64,000 nucleotides of DNA from contig JABENI010000004.1 of NCBI GenBank assembly GCA_013332095.1, positions 1-64,000 on the forward strand, written 5' to 3'. Positions 16,376-25,505 of this stretch are shown one piece after another; positions within the stretch are counted from its first letter, which is position 1; each line of letters opens with the position of its first letter. The notes beneath the pieces were generated by a model. It had not been told where the DNA came from and made no database searches. It saw nothing but the letters and a program-made list of their open reading frames with translations. The stretch is from Candidatus Bathyoplasma sp. NZ (lineage in GTDB: Bacteria; Bacillota_I; Bacilli_A; MAG-NZ). A program made the translations under genes and the position numbers.

Positions 16376-17030
16376 TGTTCTTGAATTAATCAATGTGTCT
16401 AAATCTTTTGAGCATCCTGTTTTAAAAAATATTTCATTTAATATTAGGAGAAAAGAATTTATTTCAATCGTCGGTCAAAGTGGAGTGGGAAAATCTACTT
16501 TATTTGATATCATTTGCAACTTAACCTCTTATCAGGGAACAGTGGTTTCAACTGAAAAAATTGGCTATGTAAATCAAAAAGATTTACTATTACCTTGGAT
16601 GACAATTGAAGAAAACATTACTTTTTTTCAAAAATTAGCGCCTGATAGTTTTCCGATAACGGAGCCCATTTTAAAAATATTCAATTTAAAAAATTTATTA
16701 AAAAAATACCCTTCTCAACTATCTGGTGGAGAAAAGCAACGGGCCAATCTTTATCGAAATTACATCAGCAACAAAACTTTGTGGTTACTAGATGAGCCTT
16801 TTGCTAGTTTAGATTTTTTAACAAAAGAAAAAATGTACAATTGGTTAAAAGAGATAACTAAAATCTTAAATGTAACTGTTCTCTTTATAACTCATGATTT
16901 AAATGAGGCAATTTTCTTGAGTGACAAAATATTTATTTTTAAAGGAAATCCCGCACAAATAGAAAAAATTTTTATAAAGCCTTTTAATTTCCCAGAGATT
17001 AAAAGAATTTTAATTAAAAATAACTACTAA
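16359..17030 (+). CDS. thiZ: ABC transporter ATP-binding protein (ThiZ type)
   Basis: 223 residues from the ATG at 16359, overlapping the end of the binding-protein gene. Walker A GQSGVGKST, Q-loop 'VNQKDLLLPWMTI', signature LSGGEKQR, Walker B LWLLDEP and switch His in THD are all intact. The 'LLPWMTIEENI' Q-loop is typical of the SsuB/TauB/ThiZ group. An ATG 21 bases upstream is possible but GGAGG overlaps it; the GGAGG to inner ATG distance of 12 bases is long, so the start is not fully certain. Energises uptake through ThiX. Confidence 0.88.
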   Translation: MNSSNNVLELINVSKSFEHPVLKNISFNIRRKEFISIVGQSGVGKSTLFDIICNLTSYQGTVVSTEKIGYVNQKDLLLPWMTIEENITFFQKLAPDSFPITEPILKIFNLKNLLKKYPSQLSGGEKQRANLYRNYISNKTLWLLDEPFASLDFLTKEKMYNWLKEITKILNVTVLFITHDLNEAIFLSDKIFIFKGNPAQIEKIFIKPFNFPEIKRILIKNNY

Positions 17031-17035
17031 ATTGT

Positions 17036-17063
17036 TTGATATTTCCTAGTTTTATTGTATAAT
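17036..17063 (+). promoter_or_regulatory. Sigma-A promoter of the NfeD-SPFH pair
   Basis: TTGATA (17036-17041), a 16-base spacer and TATAAT (17058-17063). About 55 bases lie between it and the ATG of the NfeD gene, with AAGGAGG as ribosome binding site. Confidence 0.7.
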
Positions 17064-17119
17064 ATAGTATGGAAATTTTTGATTATTTTATAGTCATCTA
17101 AATAAAGGAGGTTTTAATA

Positions 17120-17578
17120 ATGGAAATTCCAATAGAATCAATTGCTATAATATTTTGGGGAATTGTAATAATAATCGGTATTATAGTTGAACTTATGTCT
17201 TTGGGGTTAGTGAGCATTTGGTTTTCGATAGCCGCAGTTATTCCTCTAATACTGGCAATCCTTGGTGTTGACCCATTCATTCAAATTATAGTATTTCTCC
17301 TATTAAGTGCAATCTTGATATTATATACTAGGCGAATAGCTAGCAAGTATTTAATAAAGCATAAAAAAATCACTAATTTCGATAGAGTAATCGGCCAAAT
17401 AGTAAAAGTAACTAAAGATATAACTCTCGATAACAAAGGAGAAGTTTATGTCGATGGTAAATTTTGGTCTGCTAGCGTTAATGAAAATATAGCCATTTAC
17501 AGTGATGACCATTGTAAAATAGAAGCCGTTCAAGGCGTAACATTAATTGTTAGTAAAATTAATAATAAAGGAGAGTAA
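17120..17578 (+). CDS. NfeD-like membrane protein
   Basis: 152 residues: two to three N-terminal membrane helices (about 8-75), then a soluble OB-fold domain ('DRVIGQIVKVTKDITLDNKGEVYVDGKFWSAS'). This is the short NfeD form that lacks the serine protease part. NfeD proteins work with SPFH/stomatin proteins in membrane microdomain organisation. The next gene, three bases downstream, is exactly such a protein, so the two form the usual pair. Strong AAGGAGG before the ATG. Confidence 0.85.
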   Translation: MEIPIESIAIIFWGIVIIIGIIVELMSLGLVSIWFSIAAVIPLILAILGVDPFIQIIVFLLLSAILILYTRRIASKYLIKHKKITNFDRVIGQIVKVTKDITLDNKGEVYVDGKFWSASVNENIAIYSDDHCKIEAVQGVTLIVSKINNKGE

Positions 17579-17581
17579 ATT

Positions 17582-18478
17582 ATGATTATTGGATATGTAA
17601 TAACGTTTATTATAATAGCTATTTTGGTAGTTATCTTAGCATCATCAGTCAAAATTGTTCCTCAAGCAAAAGCCTATGTAGTTGAGCGTTTAGGTGCTTA
17701 TAAAGGAACTTGGGAAACTGGCCTGCATTTCGTAGTACCGTTCCTTGACCGCATTGCTAAAAAAACATCTTTAAAAGAGCAGGTTGTTGATTTTGATCCC
17801 CAACCTGTTATCACTAAAGACAATGTTACGATGCAAATCGACACAGTTGTCTATTTCCAAATAACAGACCCAAAATTATTAGCGTACGGAGTAGAAAGAC
17901 CTTTAAAAGCAATTGAAAATTTAACAGCAACTACTTTACGTAATATTATTGGAGATTTAGAACTAGATCAAACTTTAACTTCAAGAGATACAATCAACAC
18001 TCAAATGAGGGCAATTTTAGATGTAGCAACAGATCCATGGGGAATTAAAATTAACCGTGTGGAAGTTAAAAACATCATGCCTCCAAAAGATATTCGCGAT
18101 GCGATGGAAAAACAAATGCGGGCAGAGCGTGAAAGACGTGAAGCTATCTTAATAGCTGAGGGAGAGAAAAGATCTACTGTCTTAAGAGCTGAAGGGCAAA
18201 AAGAAGCTACTATTCTGATTGCTGAAGCAAATAAAGAAGCGCAAATTAAAAAAGCTGAAGGTGAAGCAGAGGCTATCCTTCAAATTCAAGAAGCAACAGC
18301 TAAAAGTATCGAACTTATTAGAAATGCTAAAGCTGATAAAGCATTTTTAACTTTAAAATCTTTTGAAGCTTTACAACAAGTAGCTCAAGGTCAAGCAACT
18401 AAAATCATCATTCCAAGTGATTTACAAGGAATTGCTGGTTTAATGGCATCAGCTGCAGAATTTTTAGATAAAAAATAA
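17582..18478 (+). CDS. SPFH/Band 7 (paraslipin-type) membrane protein
   Basis: 298 residues. One N-terminal membrane helix (about 4-24), then the Band 7 domain with 'IVPQAKAYVVERLGAYKGTWETGLHFVVPFLDRI' and 'KEQVVDFDPQPVITKDNVTMQIDTVVYFQI', and an Ala/Glu/Lys-rich coiled coil (about 175-250) followed by a short hydrophobic end. These are hallmarks of the stomatin-like QmcA/paraslipin group, which forms oligomers at the membrane and is paired with NfeD. Role beyond membrane organisation is not established. Followed by a bidirectional terminator. Confidence 0.9.
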   Translation: MIIGYVITFIIIAILVVILASSVKIVPQAKAYVVERLGAYKGTWETGLHFVVPFLDRIAKKTSLKEQVVDFDPQPVITKDNVTMQIDTVVYFQITDPKLLAYGVERPLKAIENLTATTLRNIIGDLELDQTLTSRDTINTQMRAILDVATDPWGIKINRVEVKNIMPPKDIRDAMEKQMRAERERREAILIAEGEKRSTVLRAEGQKEATILIAEANKEAQIKKAEGEAEAILQIQEATAKSIELIRNAKADKAFLTLKSFEALQQVAQGQATKIIIPSDLQGIAGLMASAAEFLDKK

Positions 18479-18492
18479 AATAAACAACATAC

Positions 18493-18517
18493 AAAAAGAC
18501 ACTTTAAGTGTCTTTTT
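18493..18517. terminator. Bidirectional terminator between SPFH gene and mnmE
   Basis: AAAAAGACAC (18493-18502) pairs perfectly with GTGTCTTTTT (18508-18517), loop TTTAA. The A-run and T-run allow termination on both strands; it overlaps the mnmE stop codon. Confidence 0.85.
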
Positions 18518-19871
18518 ATTTTCCTAGACAAAATCTACTAAACATCTGGTCGATTAAATCTTCTGTTGTATGAATTCCCAATATCTCGTTTAATGAAAAA
18601 AATGCTTCTTGTAAATCAATACTTATAATATCAGTCGGCATCGAATCATTGGCAGAATTAAGTGCAGCATTAAGTTCTTTGCTAACTTCTTCTAACTTAG
18701 TAATTTGTCTGATGTTAGACAAGTAAATCAAATCTTTATCAAATTTTTCGACACTAGCAAATTTCCCAATCTCTTCTTTTAATTTTTCAATTCCTTTTTC
18801 TTTTAAAACGGAAATATAGACACTGTTATTTTCAAAATCACAATCAATTTTTTTATCTTTATCAATTTTATTAATAACGATTAAATGTTTCATCTCATGG
18901 ATAAAACTGATGAGTTCTTTTTCAGTATCGTTTAACTCACTACTATAATCTAAAATCAATAAAACTAAATCTGCTTCTTTTAAACAAGTTCTAGTTTTTG
19001 CGATTCCAATTTTTTCAATTGCATCTACTGTTTCTCTGATTCCGGCAGTGTCCAACAATTTAATTTGAATCCCTTTTATCGTTAAATCTCCTTCAACGAT
19101 ATCTCGTGTTGTCCCTGCAATATCTGTTACTATCGCTTTCTCATCATCAAGAAGAGCGTTTAAAATACTCGATTTCCCCACATTCGGTTTCCCGATAATT
19201 GCGGTTTTAAGTCCTTGTTTCATCAAAATACCAATTTCTGATTTTTCTAAAATATTGTTAACTGTTTTTAATAATTTATTAATTTTGGGAATTAAAATTT
19301 TTGCTGTTAATAATTCAACATCATCGTATTCAGGATAATCTATGTTTACTTCAATAATTCCAATGATATCTAGCAACTGACTTTTTAAATCGTTTATCAT
19401 TTGGTAAATATCACCCGCTAATCCTTGATTCGCCACTTTTAAACTCATTTCAGTTTTAGCACTGATAATATCCATAATTCCTTCAGCTTTAGTTAAGTCG
19501 ATTTTTCCATTCAAAAACGCCCGTTTACTAAATTCTCCTTTTTCTGCTAATCTAGCGCCATTTTTAACCAAAAGATTCAATATTTTTCTAACTATAAAAA
19601 TTCCACCGTGGCAGTTTATTTCGACAGTGTTTTCCCCTGTGAAAGATTTTTTACCTTTAAATATTACTAAGAGAACTTCATCAATTTGTTGATTATTTTC
19701 ATAATCATATATTTTTCCATAGACAGTTCGATGTGATTCAACTTGGTTTAATGCTTGTCCTTTAAAGATTTTATTGACAATAACAAAAGAATCATTACCT
19801 GAAATTCTTATTACTGCTATCGCACTTTCGCCTACTGCGGTTGATAGAGCACAAATAGTATCGCTTAACAA
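18516..19871 (-). CDS. mnmE: tRNA modification GTPase MnmE
   Basis: About 451 residues. With MnmG it installs the cmnm5 group on wobble uridine 34 of certain tRNAs. Seen: the N-terminal folate-binding domain starting SDTICALSTAVGESAIAVIRISG, the G domain with GKPNVGKSS, DTAGIRE and NKID, and the C-terminal FCLGK with the essential Cys. Start: AAAGGA touches the ATG at 19880 but sits 9 bases before the TTG at 19871, and starting there gives M-L-S-D-T-I, the normal family N-terminus, so TTG is preferred. mnmG is not in the window. Confidence 0.93.
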   Translation of the reverse strand: MLSDTICALSTAVGESAIAVIRISGNDSFVIVNKIFKGQALNQVESHRTVYGKIYDYENNQQIDEVLLVIFKGKKSFTGENTVEINCHGGIFIVRKILNLLVKNGARLAEKGEFSKRAFLNGKIDLTKAEGIMDIISAKTEMSLKVANQGLAGDIYQMINDLKSQLLDIIGIIEVNIDYPEYDDVELLTAKILIPKINKLLKTVNNILEKSEIGILMKQGLKTAIIGKPNVGKSSILNALLDDEKAIVTDIAGTTRDIVEGDLTIKGIQIKLLDTAGIRETVDAIEKIGIAKTRTCLKEADLVLLILDYSSELNDTEKELISFIHEMKHLIVINKIDKDKKIDCDFENNSVYISVLKEKGIEKLKEEIGKFASVEKFDKDLIYLSNIRQITKLEEVSKELNAALNSANDSMPTDIISIDLQEAFFSLNEILGIHTTEDLIDQMFSRFCLGK

Positions 19872-19959
19872 AATAATCATTCCTTTCCACTAAGATAATT
19901 AATTTTACTATATAGTTGTCTAAAATACTATAATTATAAACACAAATTAAAATAAATAT

Positions 19960-19967
19960 GGTATAAT
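19960..19967 (+). promoter_or_regulatory. Extended -10 promoter of dnaX
   Basis: TATAAT at 19962-19967, preceded by TG one base before it (TGGTATAAT). No clear -35 box, which an extended -10 can tolerate. About 33 bases upstream of the dnaX ATG. Confidence 0.5.
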
Positions 19968-20000
19968 ATTTTAGAAATATTTTATAGGTGGTGACTCAAA

Positions 20001-21845
20001 ATGTCATATAAAGCTTTGTATAGAACTTACCGTCCGATTAACTTTAATCAAGTTGTTGGACAAAAACATATTGTAAAAACTTTTAGAAATGCCTTGAAAA
20101 CGGATAGAGTTAGTCATGCATATTTATTTAGTGGTCCACGGGGAACAGGAAAAACCTCGATTGCTAAAATAATTGCTAAAATAGTGAATTGTTCAAACTA
20201 TCCAATTTCAGACCCCTGTGGTAAATGCGACAGTTGCCTTTCAATTTCTAACGGTTATTACAATGATATTATTGAAATAGATGCAGCGAGTAATAATGGT
20301 ATTGATGAAATTAGAGAAATTAGAGAAAACGTAAAATTCACTCCAAGTCAAGGTAGATATAAAGTATATATCATTGATGAGGTTCATATGTTAAGTATCG
20401 GAGCATTCAATGCTCTTTTAAAAACATTAGAGGAACCTCCAAAACATGTAATCTTTATCCTAGCTACGACAGAACCTCATAAAATACCTGCTACTATTCA
20501 TTCTAGATGTCAAAGATTTGACTTCAAAGGCATTTCAGCGACAGATATTAAACTTAAATTAAAAGAAATAATCGAAAAAGAAAATGTTCAGGCTTCATTA
20601 GAAGCAATTGACCAAATTGCCGAAACTGCAGATGGTGGAATGCGTGATGCTTTAAGTCTTTTAGATCAAACACTATCTTACGGCAGTGGAAAAATTACTG
20701 AAGATGATGTAAATCAAATATCAGGAACAGTATCAACAACAAAAATAATAAATTTATTTGCTAATATTTTAAAAAGTGAAATTGTATTATCGTTTAAAAT
20801 TATTGAAGATTTAATCGAAGATGGAAAAGAAGTTTCTAGAATTGTAAATCAAATGATTATTTTTTTAAAAGATGTCTTAATTTTTAAAAATGCAAAATCA
20901 ACTTTCTTTGAAAAACCGATATTCAGCAACAGTGATTTTACTGAATTATCAAATGAATTAACAAACGAATTAATCTTCTTTTATGTCGATTGTCTAAATG
21001 AATCTAACATCAATATGAAGACAACTACAAAACCTCGTATTTATTTAGAATTAGTTATTATTAAGATGGGTGACCCGGTCCAAAAAATCAACAATGAATT
21101 AGTTAAAAGAATAGAAGTTTTAGAAAAAGAGATCGTTAATTTAAAAATTACCCCTAACTATCAAATTCCTAAAACAATTGTTGAACCAATTGCAAAAAGT
21201 ATTTCAGCTAAAGCAACAGTTGAAAAACAGGAAAAAATTATTGATTTTATCGGTGTAACTGAGCATAGTCCCCCAGACTCAAAATCTACTATCAAAAAAG
21301 AATTCTCAAAAAATGTTTTTGCTGATAATGTTCCTTCAGTAAATTCAATTAATTTATATGAAATTCAGAGAATTAGTGATGTTTTAACATATGCTATAAA
21401 TAATAAGCAGGATGCTATAAATAATTTAAAAACAATTACCAACAAGTGGCATCGTTTAACAGTTGTAGCAGATGTAAATATTTTCAGTTTAATTAAAGAA
21501 TTTTGTGAAGGCGAAGTGGTCGCGGTCAGCACAACTATGATTTTAGTAACATTAGATCATGTAGATAGCGTAAACAGAGTCATGCGAGTTGAAAATTCAA
21601 TTAAAATAAAAGAACTACTGTACACTATTTATCAAATTGATTATTCGTACATTGCCTTGCCAAAAGAATTATGGCTAACTAAACGTAAAGAGTATTTAGA
21701 TCAATTGTCAATCGGTATTCAAAGCCCTAGATTAACTGAATTAAAATTTAAAGGGTTAGAATTATATGGAAAAAGGATAGAAAAATCAAAAATAGTAAAA
21801 GATGCCATTAATATTTTTGGTGAAAACATGGTAAAAATTGATTAG
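20001..21845 (+). CDS. dnaX: DNA polymerase III subunit gamma/tau
   Basis: 614 residues. Clamp-loader ATPase subunit. Seen: Walker A GPRGTGKT (45-52), zinc module Cys64, Cys73, Cys76, Cys79, Walker B IIDEVHML (about 124-131), and sensor motif HSRCQRF. Domains III-V extend to the C-terminus with a linker around residues 390-440 and a final domain ending in a basic helix, as in tau of Bacillota. Ribosome binding site AGGTGGTGA. No strong slippery A-run near the middle, so a separate gamma product by frameshifting is not evident. First gene of the conserved dnaX-ebfC-recR operon. Confidence 0.96.
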   Translation: MSYKALYRTYRPINFNQVVGQKHIVKTFRNALKTDRVSHAYLFSGPRGTGKTSIAKIIAKIVNCSNYPISDPCGKCDSCLSISNGYYNDIIEIDAASNNGIDEIREIRENVKFTPSQGRYKVYIIDEVHMLSIGAFNALLKTLEEPPKHVIFILATTEPHKIPATIHSRCQRFDFKGISATDIKLKLKEIIEKENVQASLEAIDQIAETADGGMRDALSLLDQTLSYGSGKITEDDVNQISGTVSTTKIINLFANILKSEIVLSFKIIEDLIEDGKEVSRIVNQMIIFLKDVLIFKNAKSTFFEKPIFSNSDFTELSNELTNELIFFYVDCLNESNINMKTTTKPRIYLELVIIKMGDPVQKINNELVKRIEVLEKEIVNLKITPNYQIPKTIVEPIAKSISAKATVEKQEKIIDFIGVTEHSPPDSKSTIKKEFSKNVFADNVPSVNSINLYEIQRISDVLTYAINNKQDAINNLKTITNKWHRLTVVADVNIFSLIKEFCEGEVVAVSTTMILVTLDHVDSVNRVMRVENSIKIKELLYTIYQIDYSYIALPKELWLTKRKEYLDQLSIGIQSPRLTELKFKGLELYGKRIEKSKIVKDAINIFGENMVKID

Positions 21846-21857
21846 GAGTGATTAAAA

Positions 21858-22160
21858 ATGAATCCAGGTATGATAAAAAAAATGCAACAAATGCAAAAAG
21901 AAATGATGAACACACAAAAAGAATTAGAGGAAACTATTTTCTCAGCTAGTGCTGGTGGCATCATCAATGTAAAAGCAAAAGGGACAAAAGAAATTGTGGA
22001 AATTAAAATTGACCCCGAGGCTATCGAAAGTAAAGAAGATATCGAGATGTTAGAAGATACTGTACTAACGGCAATTAACAATGTTTTAGATGAAATTAAT
22101 AAAGAAACAGAACTTAAAATGGCTAAATTCACAAGTGGACTAGGGAGCTTAGGTTTCTAG
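21858..22160 (+). CDS. ebfC: YbaB/EbfC nucleoid-associated protein
   Basis: 100 residues. 'MIKKMQQMQKEMMNTQKELEE' start, then a central beta hairpin with 'KAKGTKEIVEIKIDPEAI', and a helical end, the standard YbaB fold. Binds DNA as a dimer and often sits between dnaX and recR, as here. TAGGAGTGA overlaps the dnaX stop codon and provides the ribosome binding site. Its stop overlaps the recR start by one base (TAGTG). Confidence 0.93.
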   Translation: MNPGMIKKMQQMQKEMMNTQKELEETIFSASAGGIINVKAKGTKEIVEIKIDPEAIESKEDIEMLEDTVLTAINNVLDEINKETELKMAKFTSGLGSLGF

Positions 22161-22756
22161 TGTATCCAAAACCGCTTCGTGATTTAATTGAAGCTTTCAC
22201 TAAATACCCAGGTATTGGAATTAAGACAGCAGAAAGGTTAGCAATTCATAGCATAACCAAATTAGATACAGAGCATAATGTTACTTTTGCTAGTGCTCTA
22301 ATTGAGTGTAATGATAAACTTTCCAAATGTAAAATATGTAATAATTTAACCGAAAATAGCATTTGTGATATATGTGCTGATAATAACCGTGATAAAAGTT
22401 TATTGATGGTTGTTGAAGATATCAAAGACTTATATATTTTAGAAAAAACTAAACAATTTAACGGTTATTATCATGTATTGAACGGTGTGCTTTCTCCTAT
22501 TGATGGAATTGGAATTGAAGAGATTAACTTAGTAAATCTTTTTGAGCGCTTAAAAAATGAAAATATTAAAGAAATAATTATTGCTTTAAACGCTACTGTT
22601 GAAGGTGAGACAACAATATTATATATAAAAAAAATATTAGAAAACACTGATATTTTAGTAACAACACTTGCCTACGGTTTGGCTGTCGGTGGTGATTTAC
22701 AGTATACTGACGAAATAACTTTAAAGCGAGCATTAGAAGGTCGAATAAAAATTTAA
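22160..22756 (+). CDS. recR: Recombination mediator RecR
   Basis: 198 residues. Loads RecA on gapped DNA with RecF and RecO. Seen: helix-hairpin-helix 'KYPGIGIKTAERLAIH', zinc finger Cys57, Cys60, Cys69, Cys72, and a Toprim domain with 'LLMVVEDIKDLYILE' and 'YHVLNGVLSPIDGIG'. Uses a GTG start at 22160, overlapping the ebfC stop; the N-terminus MYPKPLRDLIEAF fits the family without change, so no other start is needed. Confidence 0.95.
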   Translation: MYPKPLRDLIEAFTKYPGIGIKTAERLAIHSITKLDTEHNVTFASALIECNDKLSKCKICNNLTENSICDICADNNRDKSLLMVVEDIKDLYILEKTKQFNGYYHVLNGVLSPIDGIGIEEINLVNLFERLKNENIKEIIIALNATVEGETTILYIKKILENTDILVTTLAYGLAVGGDLQYTDEITLKRALEGRIKI

Positions 22757-22766
22757 AAATATTTTA

Positions 22767-22805
22767 AAGATAACTTTAGTACTTTCATACTAACTTATCT
22801 TCCTT
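22767..22805 (+). terminator. Probable terminator after recR
   Basis: AAGATAA (22767-22773) pairs with TTATCTT (22795-22801), and an inner TAGTA/TACTA pair (22777-22781 / 22788-22792) extends the stem with a small internal bulge. The tail is T-rich but interrupted by C. Confidence 0.45.
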
Positions 22806-22863
22806 TCTTGTCATAACTAAAAATATCACAATTTTATGTTATACTCTTAAAGTAGGTGATAAG

Positions 22864-24630
22864 ATGTTTTTACCAATAAATAAAAAAGATATGCAAAAAA
22901 GAAACTGGGCAAATGCCGATTTTGTTTTAGTAACAGGTGATGCGTATGTTGACCATCCTTCATTTGGTGCTAGCATAATTTCTAGAGTTTTAGAAAATAG
23001 TGGGTATAAAGTTTGTATTTTAGCACAACCTAACTATCGTGATTGCGAAGATTTCAAAAAATTCGGTCCTCCAAGATTAGGTTTTTTAATTACTTCTGGA
23101 GTAGTTGAGTCAATGGTAAATAATTATACAGTTAATAAAAAACCTAGAAAACTTGATGTCTATAGTCCTGATATTAAGTTCAAAAGACCTGATAGAGCCA
23201 CTATTGTCTATGCAAATTTAGCTAGACAGGCATACAAAAATATTCCAATAATTCTAGGTGGTATTGAAGCTAGCTTAAGAAGGTTAGCTCATTATGATTA
23301 CTGGCAAGATAAAATTAGAAGATCTATTTTATTAGATTCTAAAGCAGATTTATTAGTGTACGGAATGGGTGAAAATTCTATTTTAGAAATCGCCGAATCT
23401 TTAAATACTGGTCTTTCAATTTCTGATATTACTTTTGTCAACGGTACAGTTTATAAAACTAAAGATGTATCTTATTTTGAGCATATTGAGTTACCGACAT
23501 TTACTGAATTGACAACTGATAAATTAAACTATGCTAAAAGTTTTAAAATCCAAAATGAAAATACTGAATATTTAAATTCTAAAATATTGACAGAAAAATA
23601 CGGTGATTGGTACGTTGTCCAAAATTTACCCACTCCGCTTTTAACTTGTAAGGAACTCGATGCTATTTACGAATTACCTTATGAAAAAAATAGTCATCCT
23701 AGTTACAAAGAAATAGGCGAAATCAAAGCAGCATTAGAAATAAAAAATAGTATTACTGCTAATCGTGGATGCATCGGTGGTTGTAATTTCTGTGCTTTAA
23801 CTTATCATCAAGGTAGAGTAGTTCAAGCTAGAACAGAACAATCAATAATATCTGAAGCAATTCTGTTAACTAAAACTCCTGATTTTAAAGGATATATTAG
23901 TGATGTTGGTGGTCCGACCGCTAATTTTATGGACAATATGTGCAGTAAACAATTAAAACTGGGTTCTTGTAAAGACAAATCTTGTATTTCTCCACTTTGT
24001 AAAAACCTTAAAATAACTCATCAAAAATATTTAAGTATTTTAAGAAAATTACGTAATTTACCTAAAATAAAAAAAGTCTTTATCCGTTCTGGAATTCGTT
24101 ATGATTACTTAATGCTGGATAAAGATAAAAGTTTCTTTAAAGAATTAGTAGAACATCATGTGTCAGGGCAATTGCGAGTTGCTCCTGAGCATATTTCCAA
24201 AAAAGTATTGAGTTGCATGGGCAAACCTAATATTGAAATATATGATCAGTTCGTAAAAGATTTTAAAACATTAAATAAAAAACTAGGCAAAAAACAATAT
24301 ATTGTCCCTTATTTGATGAGTTCTCACCCTAGTTGTGATTTAAATAGTAGTATTGAACTAATGCAGTACTTAAATAAAAACAATCAGTATCCTGAACAAG
24401 TTCAAGATTTTTATCCTACACCTAGCACTTTGAGTACGGTTATGTATTATACCAAAGTGAATCCGTTAACAATGGAAAAAATATATGTCCCAACAGGAAG
24501 AGAAAAAATGATGCAACGTGCTTTAATGCAGTACAAAAATCCTAAAAATTATTCACTAATTAAAGAAGCACTAATTAAGACTGATCGTCTTGATTTAATT
24601 GGTGCTACTAAAAATTATTCAAGGAAGTGA
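22864..24630 (+). CDS. YgiQ-family (UPF0313) radical SAM protein
   Basis: 588 residues. Seen: an N-terminal B12-binding-like region ('DFVLVTGDAYVDHPSFGASIISRVLE', 'PIILGGIEASLRRLAHYDYW'), the radical SAM cluster motif CIGGCNFC ('NRGCIGGCNFCALTYHQGR'), then 'VRQARTE'-type and 'QLRVAPEHISKKVLSCMGKP' blocks, and a short basic C-terminus. This layout is characteristic of YgiQ. The reaction is not known. An extended -10 (TGTTATACT, 22837-22845) lies just before the start, with AGGTGATAAG as ribosome binding site. The next gene follows after four bases. Confidence 0.92.
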   Translation: MFLPINKKDMQKRNWANADFVLVTGDAYVDHPSFGASIISRVLENSGYKVCILAQPNYRDCEDFKKFGPPRLGFLITSGVVESMVNNYTVNKKPRKLDVYSPDIKFKRPDRATIVYANLARQAYKNIPIILGGIEASLRRLAHYDYWQDKIRRSILLDSKADLLVYGMGENSILEIAESLNTGLSISDITFVNGTVYKTKDVSYFEHIELPTFTELTTDKLNYAKSFKIQNENTEYLNSKILTEKYGDWYVVQNLPTPLLTCKELDAIYELPYEKNSHPSYKEIGEIKAALEIKNSITANRGCIGGCNFCALTYHQGRVVQARTEQSIISEAILLTKTPDFKGYISDVGGPTANFMDNMCSKQLKLGSCKDKSCISPLCKNLKITHQKYLSILRKLRNLPKIKKVFIRSGIRYDYLMLDKDKSFFKELVEHHVSGQLRVAPEHISKKVLSCMGKPNIEIYDQFVKDFKTLNKKLGKKQYIVPYLMSSHPSCDLNSSIELMQYLNKNNQYPEQVQDFYPTPSTLSTVMYYTKVNPLTMEKIYVPTGREKMMQRALMQYKNPKNYSLIKEALIKTDRLDLIGATKNYSRK

Positions 24631-24634
24631 TTTT

Positions 24635-25117
24635 ATGAGAAAATTATCTAATATCTTAATATTTTGTATTTCTATTATTACCATAATTTATTATTTTTTA
24701 ACGTTATCAATTGCAGTTATATATTTTTTAAAAATAGATATTCCTACTTTTAAATTTCTAATAGATTTATTTGTTAAATATGAGATTGTATTCGTATATT
24801 CAATATTTAGTTTCTTTTTAGTGAATGCCTTATATGGTTATACTTATGATAAAAAAAGAATCTTTCCAATTATCTCTTTAATATTGTTTGGATGTTTAAG
24901 TGTATTTTATTTGGTACCTTATTTATCATTTTTTTACCTGATTCTTTATATTCTTCATTCAAAATTTCAAACTAAGTACCCTGTTTCATTATCATATATC
25001 ATCCTTGGAATATTCGCTCTAAGTATAGGTCCACTATTTTCATTGATTGGACTTGTTTTAAGCCTTTATGGTTGGGGTAAAGTATTAATAACAAGTATTA
25101 ATAATATTGATCAATAA
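24635..25117 (+). CDS. Unknown multi-pass membrane protein
   Basis: 160 residues from the ATG at 24635, where AAGGAAGTGA gives the ribosome binding site; an upstream in-frame start would overlap the radical SAM gene. About four or five membrane helices cover nearly the whole chain, with a short basic loop 'GYTYDKKRIFP'. No family recognised. It is likely co-transcribed with the YgiQ-type gene, but nothing links their functions. It faces the array of small membrane proteins across a terminator and shows only general similarity (hydrophobic, aromatic-rich) to them. Confidence 0.55.
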   Translation: MRKLSNILIFCISIITIIYYFLTLSIAVIYFLKIDIPTFKFLIDLFVKYEIVFVYSIFSFFLVNALYGYTYDKKRIFPIISLILFGCLSVFYLVPYLSFFYLILYILHSKFQTKYPVSLSYIILGIFALSIGPLFSLIGLVLSLYGWGKVLITSINNIDQ

Positions 25118-25132
25118 TTTAATATTTTTAAT

Positions 25133-25162
25133 AAAAAAAAGGGTCCATATGGAGACCTTTTT
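25133..25162. terminator. Bidirectional terminator
   Basis: An A-run, GGTC (25142-25145), loop, GACC (25154-25157) and a T-run form a short hairpin extendable by A-T and G-T pairs, between two converging genes. Confidence 0.65.
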
Positions 25163-25505
25163 AATCTGAATGCATTTCATTATTTAATTGTTTAATTCCA
25201 ATAAACATAAATACAATAGATGGTATCAAGGCAATTATCTCGATGCCTGACACTGCTAGTATCGCAATTGAATAAAAAGCTAACGTTATTACTGCACATC
25301 TTTTATTGTTTTTTATATATGCAAAAAAGTTTAATGTCACAGCTACAATTAATATCGTTTGAGCTATCAGCAAAATTAGTAAATTTAAAAAGCTCTCTCT
25401 ATCTGATAATTTTGCTTCAAAAAATAAAAAGTATGTCTTAAAAATCAATAATCCAAATCCGAATATAAAAGAAACAATGAAAACGATTTTTTTCTTTTCT
25501 AACAT
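25161..25505 (-). CDS. Small four-helix membrane protein (array member 1)
   Basis: 114 residues, four predicted membrane helices. Shares with the next array members an N-terminal K-K-K block then a hydrophobic 'VSFIFGFGLLIFKTYFLFF', a central 'NFFAYIKNNKRC', and the final 'LIPSIVFMFIGIKQLNNE'. No known family recognised. AAAGGAGA lies before the ATG. It is the most diverged of the intact members and lies about 380 bases from the others. Function unknown; the family is membrane-embedded with almost no soluble part. Confidence 0.65.
   Translation of the reverse strand: MLEKKKIVFIVSFIFGFGLLIFKTYFLFFEAKLSDRESFLNLLILLIAQTILIVAVTLNFFAYIKNNKRCAVITLAFYSIAILAVSGIEIIALIPSIVFMFIGIKQLNNEMHSD

Noticed and set aside
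19881-20000. SRP RNA gene expected upstream of dnaX in many Bacillota
   Set aside because: Only 120 bases, very AT-rich, without the conserved SRP helix 8 motifs; it holds promoters only.
20950-21300. Programmed frameshift site in dnaX
   Set aside because: No slippery heptamer with a following hairpin was seen; A-runs are short and common in this AT-rich sequence.
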